DNA from: Tenrec ecaudatus
Taxonomy: Eukaryota > Chordata > Mammalia > Afrosoricida > Tenrecidae
DNA: 64,000 bases
NCBI RefSeq assembly: GCF_050624435.1
Contig: NC_134531.1
Span: 251,486,812 to 251,550,811 of the forward strand
Direction: 5' to 3'
In this document: positions 31,585 to 43,434 of the stretch, in pieces
Numbering within the stretch: position 1 is the first letter of the stretch
How the letters are laid out: every line of letters starts with the position of its first letter
Notes under the pieces: generated by a model
The model's input: the letters and a program-made list of their open reading frames with translations, nothing else
Databases searched by the model: none
What the model was told of the DNA's origin: nothing
Program-made: the position numbers and the translations under genes

Positions 31585-31895
31585 TTGGCTCTAACTTTTT
31601 TGAATGAAGTGTTCTGAAGTAAGCCAGTCATTAAATCATGAAGACACTCAAGAATCTCGGGTTGAAGCCTGCATGTAAAAGTAGAGAGGCCTCCTGTCAA
31701 TAGAGAGCACTTACCTTCCGTCTGCAAATAAGCCTGTATAATCCCACCATGTTGCTTATTACTCTATGTGAGACCTCGAACCTGAACACCCGGCCCAACT
31801 CTTCTCTTATCTTGGCTCACAGAAACCGTAAGAGATAATCAATATTTGTCACTGTTTGAAGCCATTTAGTTTTGTGATGTTTAATGACTACATCA
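31585..31895 (+). mobile_element. MLT1-type MaLR LTR, 3' part
   Basis: GAGGCCTCCTGTCAATAGAGAG, CACAGAAACCGTAAGAGATAATCAATATTTGTCACTGTTTGAAGCCATTTAGTTTTGTGATG matches the MLT1 end (CAGAAACTGTGAGATAATAAATG..GTTTTAAGCCGCTAAGTTTTGGGG). Ancient and eroded. Confidence 0.7.
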
Positions 31896-32701
31896 CTCAG
31901 GCTCCTTCCCTATAACATAGATAATATTTTATGGATGCCTCAAGAGAGGCGTTCTCTGGTTAACAAATGAGACCCAAAGACAGCCAGATACACGTCATCA
32001 CATTTGATCTCCACATTTTCAAGCCTATGGTCTGTTCTCTCCAATCCCCTTTTTGCATGTGATAACCTATTTCCTGGAGACTCCCATATTCCTGATCCAA
32101 TAGAGCTTGGTTTGTTCTCTAGATCTGGGACTTATCTTTTCTCCTGGTTAAATTTATATTTCTTGGGTCACATATCATCTTCTTTATTTTGAGAAATAAT
32201 TTCCTCACCTTCAAGGTCAACAACAGAAAATACTGATCATTATTTTGCATAAAACCCCACTCGTACACTGGAAACTTCAAAACAGGCTTTAAATATGACC
32301 CAATCAGTGCTTCATGTATTTCAGTGCTCTGTCCCCCCAGCATCAGGCAATTAGCTGTCATTTCACTGTGGCCGGTCCCTATATGACACTCTTCTCAGAA
32401 CCTCTATCAAGGCTGCTCCTTGCTTTCTTCAGAGACTGCATCTGACTCTGACCATTCTCTTCTCCTTGGCAAGAAGCCAGTTCTAGGTCCTTGTTTCATA
32501 TATGTAAATGTGAAGGATAACGTTTGACATTTTTTCCCACCCTCTTTATTTGCTGATGTAAACATTTAAATAATTGTATAAAAAAGCGTATGTAGGAAGT
32601 TTGTTTTCTGAGTTATCATAGAAATGTCATTATTCTAACTTATTTGTTTGAAAGTTTTCCTGGCTATAAAATTTGAAGTTGACTGTCACATTGTTTTATA
32701 T
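31896..32701. other. Unassigned DNA
   Basis: No repeat recognised. A segment at its right edge duplicates part of the MLT1-type LTR (see 32702-32792). Confidence 0.45.
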
Positions 32702-32792
32702 ATTACCTTCCAGTCTGCAAATGAGCCTGTATAATCCCAACATGTTGCTTATTACACTTTGTGAGACCTCGAACCTGAACACTCAGCCCGCT
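32702..32792 (+). repeat. Local duplicate of an LTR segment
   Basis: About 90 bp that match 31709-31800 at roughly nine bases in ten (TCTGCAAATGAGCCTGTATAATCCCAACATGTTGCTTATTACACTTTGTGAGACCTCGAACCTGAACAC). The rest of the LTR is not present around it, so this is a short local duplication, not a second LTR. Confidence 0.85.
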
Positions 32793-32802
32793 CTCACAGG
32801 CC

Positions 32803-32965
32803 TCTAACATCAGGTTTGCTGATAACAATGCTAACGCCAGTATGATTCATTTCCCTTCGGAAGTGGTGGCTGCTCCCATAAAGAATTAACCATCTCATGG
32901 GGCACTTCTGCCCTTTCCTACAGGGTTGCTATGCCTCAGGATTGACCCAGGGGCAGTGAGTTCTA
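32803..32965 (+). mobile_element. tRNA-derived SINE, plus orientation
   Basis: CTGCTCCCATAAAGAATTAACCATCTCATGGGGCACTTCTGCCCTTTCCTACAGGGTTGCTATGCCTCAGGATTGACCCAGGGGCAGTGAGTT matches the body and 3' end of the common SINE; the head is degraded. Confidence 0.75.
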
Positions 32966-33197
32966 GTTGTTTTGTTTTTCTGCTTTGTACTCCTCATGCC
33001 AGCTGAGTTCAAAAGGACAAATGACTCTCTCTCAGAGGCATCTGAATATGTATCTCTCCTCTGTCCCTCCTGCCAACATAGCCCCTCTAGGGAGGGAGGA
33101 AAAGAGGTTCTTTTTGAGAGAGCATGATCGTCTCTCTTTGCTAATTTGTTGTCCCTGTTCTTATGATCTGGGCATTTTTGATTAAAAGCTTTACACA

Positions 33198-33602
33198 CCT
33201 CCTCCCTGGGAGACGGACGGCAGAGAAGGGGGGGAAGGGAGACTCCAGATGGGGCAAGATATGACAAAATAACAATCTATAAATTATCAAGGGCTCATGA
33301 GGGAGGGTGGAGTGGGGAGGGAGGGGAAAAAAAAGAGGACCTGATGCAAAGGGCTTAAGTGGAGAGTAAATGCTTTGAAAATGATGAGGGCAAAGAATCT
33401 ACAGATGTGCTTTATACAATTGATGTATGTATGTGTATGGATTGTGATAAGAGTTGTATGAGCCCCTAATAAAATGTAAAAAAAAGAATGATGGAATAAA
33501 TGTATAATTATGTCAGATTCAATTGATGTAAGATTTGTAACAAGAGTTGTAAGAGCCCCCAATAAAGTGATTTAAAATATATATATAACTACTAAAAAAT
33601 TA
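33198..33602 (+). mobile_element. L1 3' tail with a second, diverged tail unit
   Basis: CTCCTCCCTGGGAGACGGACGGCAG to GTATGAGCCCCTAATAAAATG, then a diverged extra unit (CAATTGATGTAAGATTTGTAACAAGAGTTGTAAGAGCCCCCAATAAAGTG, 33520-33575). Flanked by the 14-bp duplication AAAAGCTTTACACA (33184-33197 and 33774-33787), the right copy now separated by a later insertion. Confidence 0.85.
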
Positions 33603-33617
33603 AAAATAAAAAGCTTT

Positions 33618-33767
33618 TTTAAAACATTTTATTAGGGGCTCATACAACTCCTATCATAATCCATACATATACATATATCAATTGTATAAAGCACATCCGT
33701 ACATTCTTTGCCCTAATCATTTTCAAAGCATTTGCTCTCCACTTAAGCCCTTTGCATCACGTCCTCA
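33618..33767 (-). mobile_element. L1 3' tail inserted at the edge of another L1 tail
   Basis: TTTTATTAGGGGCTCATACAACTCCTATCATAATCCATACATATACATATATCAATTG to GGGCTTAAGTGGAGAGC (minus strand). Bounded by AAAATAAAAAGCTTT at 33603-33617 and 33768-33782, a 15-bp target duplication. It inserted within the A-tail/duplication border of the previous element. Confidence 0.88.
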
Positions 33768-33787
33768 AAAATAAAAAGCTTTACACA

Positions 33788-36482
33788 TAAATTGTAACTT
33801 CTCTGATTGCTCTGTAACCACATTTCTTGACAATAACGAATGCCTCATAGCTTATTTTCTTAAGAAAGGACAAGGGACATAAAACAAATAATAACAACAA
33901 CAAAAACATTATGGGAACAACAACCCAATCCCGCAGGATGTCAAGATCAAAATACTATTCCACTACAGTATTGGGACTTTATAATAAGATGCAGGCAATC
34001 AAATCTTCCAGCTCACATTGAACCACCCAGTTCTTCAAAGGATCCTTTTTATACAGTGTTTATTTTCAAAACTTGCATTTGTAATACTATCACTTGTCAC
34101 ATTCTAACCCGACCTGGGAAGATAATGTAATTCAAGCTCTATTTCATCTTACTGAATATCCAAGAGCATCAATCAGTGGCAAAGCTCTAACTGTAATTTT
34201 TTCAATGTACATAGTCCTGATATTATTTCAACCTAGGCAAGCATACGTCTTTCCCTAATGAGTTTCCCAGGCACACATTTTAGGGAATTTAATTGACTGC
34301 CTTTTTTCTCAGCTTCCCTTGAAACTTCCGCATCTAGACTGACTTTCTTCCATTGACCGCTGGTTGGTCATAAGTAAATTTTGAGAGTCAGGGGCCTACA
34401 GGACTCACCGGCCATTTAGGCACCAACTTCTCTGAGAAACTTTGATTCTTTCCATTTTCAAACAATATTTTTTCGCATATTTCCTCCATTGCATTGGCCA
34501 TTGGCAAATGCAAAGTCATTTTGATACAGTATGCTAGTTAGTAAAACTTACAGTTTTCAGTCTTCAGTGTAGTTCAGAAGCCTTGTATTAAAGATTCACT
34601 TCTTTTAGTTTTAAAGATGTGTGTGTGTGTGTACACTCGCATATGCGTGTATACTGCATATATACATGTGAGGGTGTTTTAAAATGCCCTATTAGTTGAG
34701 ATTTGTTGGGATAATTATTAGTATCTTAAAGAAATGTCTTGGTATACTTAATATAATTATAATCACTGTTTCATAAAGTATTATAAAAATAGCTTTTACT
34801 GGAAAATGCCTCTGAGCCTAGAAATTAAAATATGCCCCCAAATCACCAGACCTAGAAAAGATGTATATTTCTTCCCAGAATTTCCACTACCTCACTATAA
34901 TCTAATATTTGTTTTACCTAAAATCTATGAATTTAAAAAGAAGATAAAATGAGTCAAACCATCTGAAACTCATGAATGTGTCTATATTGCACCATCAGAT
35001 TCCAATACGCTAGGAACATTTAAAGTCAATGTGAATGGGCTACCATGTTGGTAGAACTTTAAGGACTAGAAGCAAGATATCGTTGGGAAAGACAGTCTTT
35101 TCCTCTGAGACTTGTTTTCTGGTTCTCCTTAATAACTTGGGTGTAGCGTGAAATAAATCTTGGAACAGCCAGAATGTGGAGTGGGGATAAAGATTGTGGG
35201 TAAAGCATGAATATTCTGGCCACTTAATTATAAAGCATTGTAAAGCAAAAGAACATTGGTATTTGCAATTTTGTATATTTAAAAAAAGTTAATGTAATTA
35301 TCCAGAGGATTCTATAGCAATAGATTCCTAGAGTCAACACAGATTTGACCCTCTCTCCTTTTGTACCCTGCCACTCGTCACTTGAACCATTCTCTGTTAC
35401 TCTAATCAAGAATCAACAATACTCATATTTCAATTTTTAAAAATTTGCTTACCAACATACACCTGAACTTCGTCTGCGCTGTTCTCCTTGTTCAGTCCCA
35501 GAAAATTGGGAAAATTCTGGGTAGATGACTTCATGAATGACATAGGCATCCCAGCATCTTTCTGGGTCTTATGTAATTCCAGCCTCGACTTGCCTTTTCA
35601 TGTTGAATTGTCAAGCACTGGAGGCACCTCAATAAGATATGCTAATGATGAAACTGCTGTGCACATTTGAGAGAATGAGTCTCTCAGATGATCCCTGTTA
35701 CTGATGAAACTCTCATCTCACCTGGAATCACTGCCATGTAAGGTCGCCTTTTGGAGGCTTTTACAGACAGGCATACCAGTGTGTATTGTGGGTCTGTTTC
35801 CAAACAAGGAGAAAAAAATATTCAATACTTTGAACTTCAGTTCATTGTAAAATCGCTATAACTTTAATAGGATTTAAATTACTTCCATATTCTTTATCAT
35901 GTTGTCATTTGGAGTGAAGACAGAACACAGAATTCCACAGATTGTCAAATGGGTTTTTACCACCCTACCATCTTCAGCCTACCTTCCACCAGGGACATCA
36001 GTTTTACAGTTCACTGAACATTTTCCATTTTCATTGAGATGTTATTTTATGGGACTGAGCTTAGTTTGGGTTTCACCTGTACACCCTCCTGAAAGAAAAT
36101 AGACTTATTCTTTACTTTCAACTTTCCACTGTTCTTTTTGCAGAAAACTTTGTTCCCTGCTTACCCACCACAAATTGAAGTGTAGTAAGCAACTGGCACA
36201 TTACTAGGTTGTTTATTGTCCTACTTAAAATTTTTCATGGATACTTTATTTCATGGGAACCATGTAAGAAGCATTTAGTTTCTCAAACATTTCATTCTCC
36301 TTCATGTGAATGATTTTTGTTAGCATTTCATCAAAATAAGGGACTTGTGGAAATTAATTTAGGAATTCAATCCCTTTGGTAGACAGTAATGAGATATAAG
36401 TGTCAGTATTTCACACCCTTACATCTTTCCTCGTGTAGTGGAGAAAGTAGCCCTGTGGATAACTTCTGTAGTGTCCATTAAT
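33788..36482. other. Longest unique-looking stretch
   Basis: About 2.7 kb with no recognised transposable element apart from a short (TG)n near 34618-34632. Open frames of 60-67 codons (35224-35409, 35488-35670, 35899-36102) have no visible domain. Exons cannot be excluded, but none has matching splice sites and a recognisable protein. Confidence 0.45.
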
Positions 36483-36494
36483 TTCTTAGTTGTC

Positions 36495-38449
36495 CTACGT
36501 GGACACCTGCCCCTCCCCCCAGAAGAATTTATTTCCGAGGACTGCACTAAATCTGCAGCTCAGGGAGAAGGACATGTCTGATCAGAGCACTTGGGAGCAA
36601 ATGAAAGGGGAAGAAGAGAGAGTGGAGCACATCCTGGCCCACCAAGCCCATAACCCCACAGAGGACAACACTGGAGACACACTGTGAGAATTGTGCCCGA
36701 TCTGATCCCACCACACTTAGGCAAAACACTAAGGGCGTGGAAAACAGAACAGCAAAGGGAACAGAACAACGAAGTCCGCAGGGAATACCAAAAATAGACT
36801 TTGGGGCCAGGGCTTGGTGCCCCAACAGACTCGACTGGAAAACACTTCTAAAGGCCAACATATAGTCCTTGAACAAACTACAAGCTTTTATTTCTTGTTC
36901 TGTTGGTTTTTTTGTCATTGGCTTGTTGTTGTTATTGTTTTGTTTTATTTTGTTGCTTGTTTTTTTTCTGTCTTGTTTTTGTGCATGTTATTATCTCCGC
37001 AGGTCTGTCTAAATAGGATAGGCTGGATGAACAATCTGGAGGAGAAAACAATGGGACCGACAGCTCCAGGGGACATTGGAGAGGAGGAGGTGGGGAGAAA
37101 GGAAGTGTTGTTAACAAACCCAAGGACAAGGGAACAACAAGTGATCCAAATATGTGGTGAGGTAGGTGTGGGAGGCCTGGTAGGGCATGACCAAAGCTAA
37201 TGTAACCAAGAGGAATTACTGAAACCCTAATAAAGGCTGAACATGATATTAGGACAAGAGGAAAGTATAAGGAAGTAGAGGAAAGAGCTAGGAGGCAAAG
37301 GGCATTCATAGAGGTCTAAATAAAGGCATGTACATATGTAAATATATTTATATATGAGGATGTGGAAATAGATCTCTGTGCATATATGTATAGGTTTAGT
37401 TTTAAGGTAGCAGATGGACATTGGACCTTCACTCAATGCAAGAACACTTTGTTCTATTAAACTGGCATTTCATGATCCTCACCAGCCTGTGTGCTCACGA
37501 GGTACAAAAGGGATCAGTTATCAAGCATCAAAGAACAAAAAATCATATCATTGTGTGCTCACCTCCCCAATAAGATCACTGAAGATAAATGGGTACAAAA
37601 GCAAATGTGGTGAAGAAAGCTGATGGTGCCTGGTTTTCAAAAGATATAACATCTGGGGTCTTAAAGGCTTGAGGATAAACAAGCAGCTATCTAGCTCAGA
37701 AGCAACAAAGCCCATGTGGAAGAAGTACACCAGCCTGTGAGATCATGACATGTCAAAGGGATCAGGTATCAGCCATCATCAGAACAAAAAATGATATCAT
37801 TGTGAATGAGGGGGAGTGTGGAGTGGAGACTCAAAGGCAATTGGACAACCCCTTACGGAAAGGTCGTGGGAGAGGAGAGGAGCTAATCAGGGTGCTGTGT
37901 AGCAACGATGAAACATAAAACTTTCCGCTAGTTCCTAAATGTTCCTCCACCCCTCTCCCCCCCATCATGATCCCAATTCTACCTAACAAATCCGGCTAGA
38001 CCCGAGGATGTCTACTGGTACAGATAGGAACTGGAAACACAGGGAATCCAGGGCAGATGATTCCTTCAAGACCAGTGGTGACAATGGCGATGCTGGGAGA
38101 TTGGAGGGAGGGTGGGGTGGAAAGTGGGAACCAATTACAAGGATCTACATACAACCTCCTCCCTGGGGTTGTACAACAGATAAATGGGTGAAGGGAGACG
38201 TCGGACAGTGCTAGATATGACAAAATAATACTTTATAACTTATCAAGGGTTCATGAGGGAGTGGGGAGTGAGGAGGGAGGGGAAAATGAGGAGCTGATGT
38301 CAGGGCCTTCAGTGGAGAGTAAATGTTTTGCGAATGATGAGGGCAATGAATGTACAAATGTGCTTGACATAATTGATGTATGTATGGATTGTGATAAGAG
38401 TTGTATGAGCCCCTAATAAAATTATTAAAATAATAATACTAATAATAAA
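36495..38449 (+). mobile_element. Nearly full-length L1 3'UTR insertion, 1,955 bp
   Basis: Bounded by TTCTTAGTTGTC at 36483-36494 and 38450-38461 (12-bp target duplication). Starts CTACGTGGACACCTGCCCCTCC, passes the AACAGACTCGACTGGAAAACAC block, a T-rich region (36890-36985), GGGCATGACCAAAGCTAATGTAACC (37182), the module region (37440-37790), the GC-rich block (38085-38130), the polypurine tract, and ends GTATGAGCCCCTAATAAAATTATTAAAAT. No ORF2 codons are seen, so it is 5' truncated within the 3'UTR. Frames inside (36547-37309) are spurious. Confidence 0.88.
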
Positions 38450-38461
38450 TTCTTAGTTGTC

Positions 38462-39462
38462 ATTTATTTACCAAGGATCTACTCTCTGCCTATGTGCCCT
38501 GTATTGTCTTACAAGTTATGTAAAATATGAAGTAGTTATTTGACTTCTACCTCAAGGGTAAGACAGTTAAGTCAATGTAGATACTACTCTGTATGAGATA
38601 AATACTATAAAGAAATTCTGGATAAAGTAGTTTGGTGACGGCCAAAATAGCTGAGTCTAACTGAAATGCAATCTTTAAATTGAGACTATTTTAATAAGAG
38701 TGTTGGTCTAAGTGAAGAAAAAAATTTTGCTTGAAATTCTTCCAGACCTGAAATTGCTGAGACCACCTAACAAAACTTAGAATTCTCCCTTTCTTGGAAA
38801 TCTGATGAAGTGCAGACTTTGATGAAATGTGTTGGCAATGTCAGAAACATAGGCAATTGTTCAAGTTGAATTGGAGATGAGTCAGATTAAAAATAAATAT
38901 AATCTTTGTGCCAAGATACCCAGGCCAAAGTACCCATATCCATGTGGGAAGAGATTTCACTCTTTGAAATGTTAATTGACCTGACATTATAGAAGATCTC
39001 ATTAGATATATGTCCTGTTTATGAAAAAATATTTGAGGGCACAAAAATATGGCAATGAACAAGGAGGAAAATATTTCTGTCCACATGCTTAAAAAAACTA
39101 GTACATTCTCTTACAAAAATGTAACTATCACCTTTTTGTGATTGGGCTACACCTAATTTTAGTGACTCTTGGTTCAGGATTTTGCGTTTTCAGTTAAATG
39201 TGCTGGCTGTATGCTAGGATTGATACTCAAATTTTACCCAAAGAAGTGCATCCACAAGATCACCATAAATTAGGGATTTCATTAAGCTTTTCTTTGTATT
39301 TTACAATCCCGTTTGACTATTGCCCTCATTGTTTACACTAAAAAAAAACCTTTAAAAATCATTAGGAGGTAGAAAATTGTGGAGCAGAAACCATGGTATT
39401 TAGATAAAGAGGATAGAATATATACATATCAGGTGAGAGCTACCATATACCAAGGCATTGTG
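38462..39462. other. Unassigned AT-rich DNA
   Basis: No repeat or exon named. Confidence 0.45.
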
Positions 39463-39660
39463 ATTAGTCCATTGCTGCCTTCAAGTTGATTCTGACTCAT
39501 TGTGAGCCTGTGTCCAGGACATAATAGAACTGCCCCCATCGGGTTGGCAAGAGGGTAAGTCTTTACAGAAGCAGAATGCCACATCTTTCTCTCAGGAAAT
39601 GACTGGAGGGTTGAAGCCACTAACGTTGAACACTTAACCACCGCACCCCCAAGGCTCCTT
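39463..39660 (-). mobile_element. tRNA-derived SINE, minus orientation
   Basis: Minus strand: AAGGAGCCTTGGGGGTGCGGTGGTTAAGTGTTCAACG head, GGCTTCAACCCTCC at box B, CTGTAAAGACTTACCCTC body, and GAGTCAGAATCAACTTGAAGGCAGC end. A well-preserved copy. Confidence 0.85.
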
Positions 39661-39879
39661 CCTGATGGATGATGCAGGTGTCAAAGAATGACTATAGAAT
39701 TCTAAGAAGAATAAAGGGACTCACACCAGAAACATCATCACACCAATGCAAATAATAATCAAATTGATGAATATGGTGATAAGGCAGAAATATTAAAATC
39801 AGCCAGAAAATGAAGCAAAGCTCCATCCCGAGTACCAGAGATAAGAACTATCACAGAAGACAATCTGGTACGTTTCACA

Positions 39880-40045
39880 TGTTAGAAGGAAAGGGTAGGG
39901 GGAATGAGGAGCTGATACCAAGGGCTCAAGTAGAAAGAAAATGTTTTAAGAATGATGGCAACAAATGTGCAAATGATCTTGATACAATGGATGGATGTGT
40001 GGATTCGGATAAGAGTTGTACAAGCCCCCCATAAAATGATTCAAA
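39880..40045 (+). mobile_element. L1 3' tail, older subfamily
   Basis: GAATGAGGAGCTGATACCAAGGGCTCAAGTAGAAAGAAAATG, GATGGCAACAAATGTGCAAATGATCTTGATACAATGGATGGATG, then AAGCCCCCCATAAAATGATTC. Carries the older diagnostic bases. Confidence 0.85.
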
Positions 40046-40059
40046 TTTAAAAAGAAACT

Positions 40060-40470
40060 GTCCTTAAATGTAAATAACCAGATTAAAATTAAAAGATGGG
40101 ACCACATCTGTATAAAGAATAATAATCAAGAGGTTGATTCATGAAGTAAGATACATCAACTCTATAACAAAACATCAAAATGCAATAAGTAAAATAAGAA
40201 AATTCAGTTATAGTTGGAGGCTTTAACACCATTCGCTTAGTAACAGACTAAAACCAAAATAAAACAGTAAGATAAAGGACGAACAACACTGTTAGATAAC
40301 TGACTGACATTATAGAATATTTCTCTGCCCTGTGAACCCACTTTCTTTTCAAGCGCTGGTCCACAAAACAAGTGCCCCTGTACAACAAAATGGAGTTAGA
40401 AATCAATGATGAGGAGACAAGGGGAAAATGTCTGATACTTCGTAACACAATAAAACTAGTGGGTAAAATT
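40060..40470 (+). pseudogene. L1 ORF2 endonuclease remnant
   Basis: Decayed codons correspond to L1 ORF2p endonuclease: GGFNTI (GDFNTP in L1), DIIEYFS (DIYRTFHP), HKTS, MELEIND (MKLEIN). Landmarks in DNA: TTGGAGGCTTTAACACC (40215-40231), TCCACAAAACAAGT (40360-40373), AAAATGGAGTTAGAAATCAATGATG (40388-40412). Many stops. The catalytic GDFN Asp appears changed to Gly. Confidence 0.65.
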
Positions 40471-40479
40471 AAAAATCAC

Positions 40480-40765
40480 AAGGGGGAATGATTTACAAGG
40501 ATCTACATATAACCTCCTCCCTTAGTGACAGACAACAGAAAAGTGGGTGAAGGGAGACTTCGGAAAGTGTAATATATGACAAAATAATAATAATTTACAA
40601 ATTATCAAGGGCTCATGAGGGAGGGAGGAGCAGGGATGAAGGGCGAAAAATGAGGAGCTGATGCCAGGGGATTAAATGGAGAGCAAATGTTTTGAGAATG
40701 ATGGGGGCAATGAATGTATGGATTGAAATAAGAGTTGTATAAGCCCCTAATGAAATCATTAAAAA
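40480..40765 (+). mobile_element. L1 3' tail
   Basis: AAGGATCTACATATAACCTCCTCCC to AAGCCCCTAATGAAATCATTAAAAA; a 30-bp internal deletion removes TGTACAAATGTGCTTTACACAATTGATG. A second L1 tail follows directly. Confidence 0.85.
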
Positions 40766-41185
40766 GTGACCTCTTCCCTGGGAGAGGGACAGCAGAGAAG
40801 GGGAGAAGGGAGACTCCAGATAGGGCAAGATATGACAAAACAACGATGTATAAATTACCAAGGGCATATGAGGGAGGGGGGAATGGGGAGGGAGGGAGGG
40901 GGGGAAAGAGGACCTGATGCAAGGGGCTTAAGTGGAGAGCAAATGCTTTGAGAATGATTGGGGCAGGGAATGTATGGATGTGCTTTATACAATTGATGTA
41001 TGTATATGTATGGATTGTGGTAAGAGTTGTATGAGTCCCTAATAAAATGTAAAAGAAGAAAAGAGAAAAAAATGAGTAGGGCAAAGACTGTACAGATGTG
41101 CTTTATACAATTGATGTATGTATATGCATGAACTGTGAAAAGAATTGTATGAGCCCCAATAAATTGTTAAAATTTTTAAAAAAAA
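40766..41185 (+). mobile_element. L1 3' tail, dimeric-tail subfamily
   Basis: GTGACCTCTTCCCTGGGAGAGGGACAGC, polypurine tract 40868-40910, first end GTATGAGTCCCTAATAAAATGTAAAAG, then a linker and a second unit from ATGAGTAGGGCAAAGACTGTACAG to GTATGAGCCCCAATAAATTG and an A-tail. The same two-unit end occurs at 54230-54375 and 59570-59708. Confidence 0.9.
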
Positions 41186-41314
41186 GGATATTTGGTATTT
41201 AGATATTTGAAAGGTTTAGTTATAAATTATTGATAGATTCTACCTTTCAAAATTATCAGGGTTTTTTTTTAATTTAGTAGATTTCGGGTTATATGTGATG
41301 AAATTAAAGTAGGA

Positions 41315-42237
41315 CAGCTGCTTTGTTCTAATAACCCATCATTCTGTGATGCTCACCTTCCCTACAGGATGGCTGACGACAAATGGGTGCTTAAACAAAT
41401 GTGGTGATAAAAGCTGATGGTGCCTGGAGATCAAAAGATATAGCATCTGGGGTCTTAAAGCCTTGAAGATAAACAAGCGGCTGTCTAACTAAGAAGAGAC
41501 AAGCTCACCTGGAAGAAGCACACCAGCCTGTGTGATCATGATGTGTCAGTGGGATCAGGTATCAGGCATCAAAAACCAAGAACAAGAAATCATGTCAATG
41601 TGGATGAGGGGGAGTGCAGAGTGGAGACCAAAAAGCCCTCTGTAGACGATTAGACATTCCCTCACAGAAGGGTTACAAGGAAGAGATGAGCCAGTCAAGG
41701 TACAGTATAGCATTGATAAAACATACAACTTTCCTCTAGTTCTTTAATGCTTCTGCCCTAGTATCATGACCTTAATTCTACCTTACAAATCCAGGAAGAC
41801 CAAAGCATGTACACTAGTACAGATAAGAACTCGCAACACAGGGAATTCAGAACAGATAAACCCCTCAAGACCAATAATGAGAGTAGTGATATCAGGGGCA
41901 TAGGGGGAAGGTTGGGGGAGAAATGGGGAACCAATCATAATGAATGTCATATAACCACCCCCTCCCCACCCTCAACCAGGGGGATGAACAGCAGAAAAGT
42001 GGGTGAAGGGAGATAGCAGTCAGTGTAAGACATGAAAAAATAATTTTTAAATATCAAGGGTTCATGAGGGAAGGAGGGGAAAATGAGCTGATACCAAGGA
42101 CTCAATTAGAAAGAAAATACTTTGAAAATGAAGATGACAACGAATATACAAATGTGCTTGACACAATGGATGGATGTATGGATTGTGATAAGAGCTGAAA
42201 TAACCTCCAATAAAATAATTTAAAAAATAAAAATAAA
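41315..42237 (+). mobile_element. L1 3'UTR copy, intermediate age
   Basis: GCTCACCTTCCCTACAGG, one copy of the ~250-bp module (41350-41570), GTAGCATTGATAAAACATACAACTTTCC, and an older-type end (CTCAATTAGAAAG, GACACAATGGATGGATG, AATAAAATAATT). A 10-bp duplication TAAAGTAGGA is at 41305-41314 and 42238-42247. Confidence 0.85.
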
Positions 42238-42247
42238 TAAAGTAGGA

Positions 42248-43434
42248 GTGCTGATAGAATTTATAGGCTCCAAGTTCCAAAAGAAATAATTTTTTAAACA
42301 GTTTTACCATACTGTCAGAAGACATTTTTTTTGCTTTTCTTCGTACACTTGTAACTAGTATATACAAACAAGTAGCAGGCCAAACAGCCAAAAAAAAAAA
42401 AAAAAGGTAAATAATTGGGAAGATAGGGACATGCCCACTACAACTTCCATTTTCTATCAGACAGGACCAGATATAATAAATGTGAATATTAATCAATTAA
42501 CAAACTGATTACAGTATTTGCTATAAAATAAGTCCAATTGAAATGCAAATAAATATTTCTATTTACATAATTTTACATAGTTGGCTTTATTTGTTGGTTT
42601 GGGTCATTTATTAAATAATAATATGGATATCTGAAGCTCTATTAATTGTTCTCACACTCAAAGAGATTTACTACTTCAAATATCCTTCCTGAATGTCAAA
42701 ATAATGTAGCTATTTAAAGATAGTTGTATTGTGCACTTCCAATGGATCCCTTTCAAATTCATAATGAATATTTATCTAATCTGTACTTTCTTCTGTTAAT
42801 ATATAAAACTATTTGATATATATTTTTATTTGAGCCTTTTCCCTACAAAACACTGTGTATTATTTCAGACTATAGATCACAGTAATATTTATGTAAGTAG
42901 GAACTAGATATATCGAGCAGTTGATGATTTAAATAAGAAAAGTGTGCCTATCTAGATTTCATCACTGGTGAACAAGTTGGACACTGAGACCCCTGACGAA
43001 CAGCCTTGGGAGCTTTTGTCTTACAGCTAGATAACGTGGATGATCAGAGAAAAAAATATTAGCATATATTTGAGATGGGAAAAGATACCATCATTTGGAA
43101 TGTATGCAACTTTTTAAAAATGATGCCATGTAAATGAATGTTTTAAATAAGAAGTTTTATCTGTCATGTCAAGAGTCTTTTAAAAATCTTTGTGAAAAAT
43201 AGAATTAAAAGATAATGGTATTTTTACATGTAAAAAAAATTAATTAAAATCACAAGGTAAATTAGAAAATATTAATTAGAAATATAAATTAGAAAATTAA
43301 AATATAAATTAGAAAAATTTAAATATAAATTCAAAATTTTAAATATAAATTAGAAAATTAAAATACAACATATCAACATGTGTGCATCATAGATAAACAA
43401 GTGCTTAGACATCATTACCTTTAAATGACTGCAT
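42248..43434. other. AT-rich unique DNA with a short tandem array
   Basis: 43250-43370 is an irregular array of ~18-bp AATATAAATTAGAAAATT-like units. A poly(A) run lies at 42388-42405. No family named otherwise. Confidence 0.55.

Noticed and set aside
34040-34200. Possible antisense MIR
   Set aside because: Only short words match (such as CAGTGGCAAAGCTCT); too weak to call.
36547-37309. Cluster of 120-130 codon frames on both strands
   Set aside because: All fall inside the L1 3'UTR insertion bounded by TTCTTAGTTGTC duplications; hydrophobic stretches come from T-rich DNA.
43250-43370. Spaced AT-rich repeats that might be taken as a CRISPR or origin iteron array
   Set aside because: Units are irregular, AT-only and without unique spacers, in a mammalian genome; it is simple tandem repeat decay.
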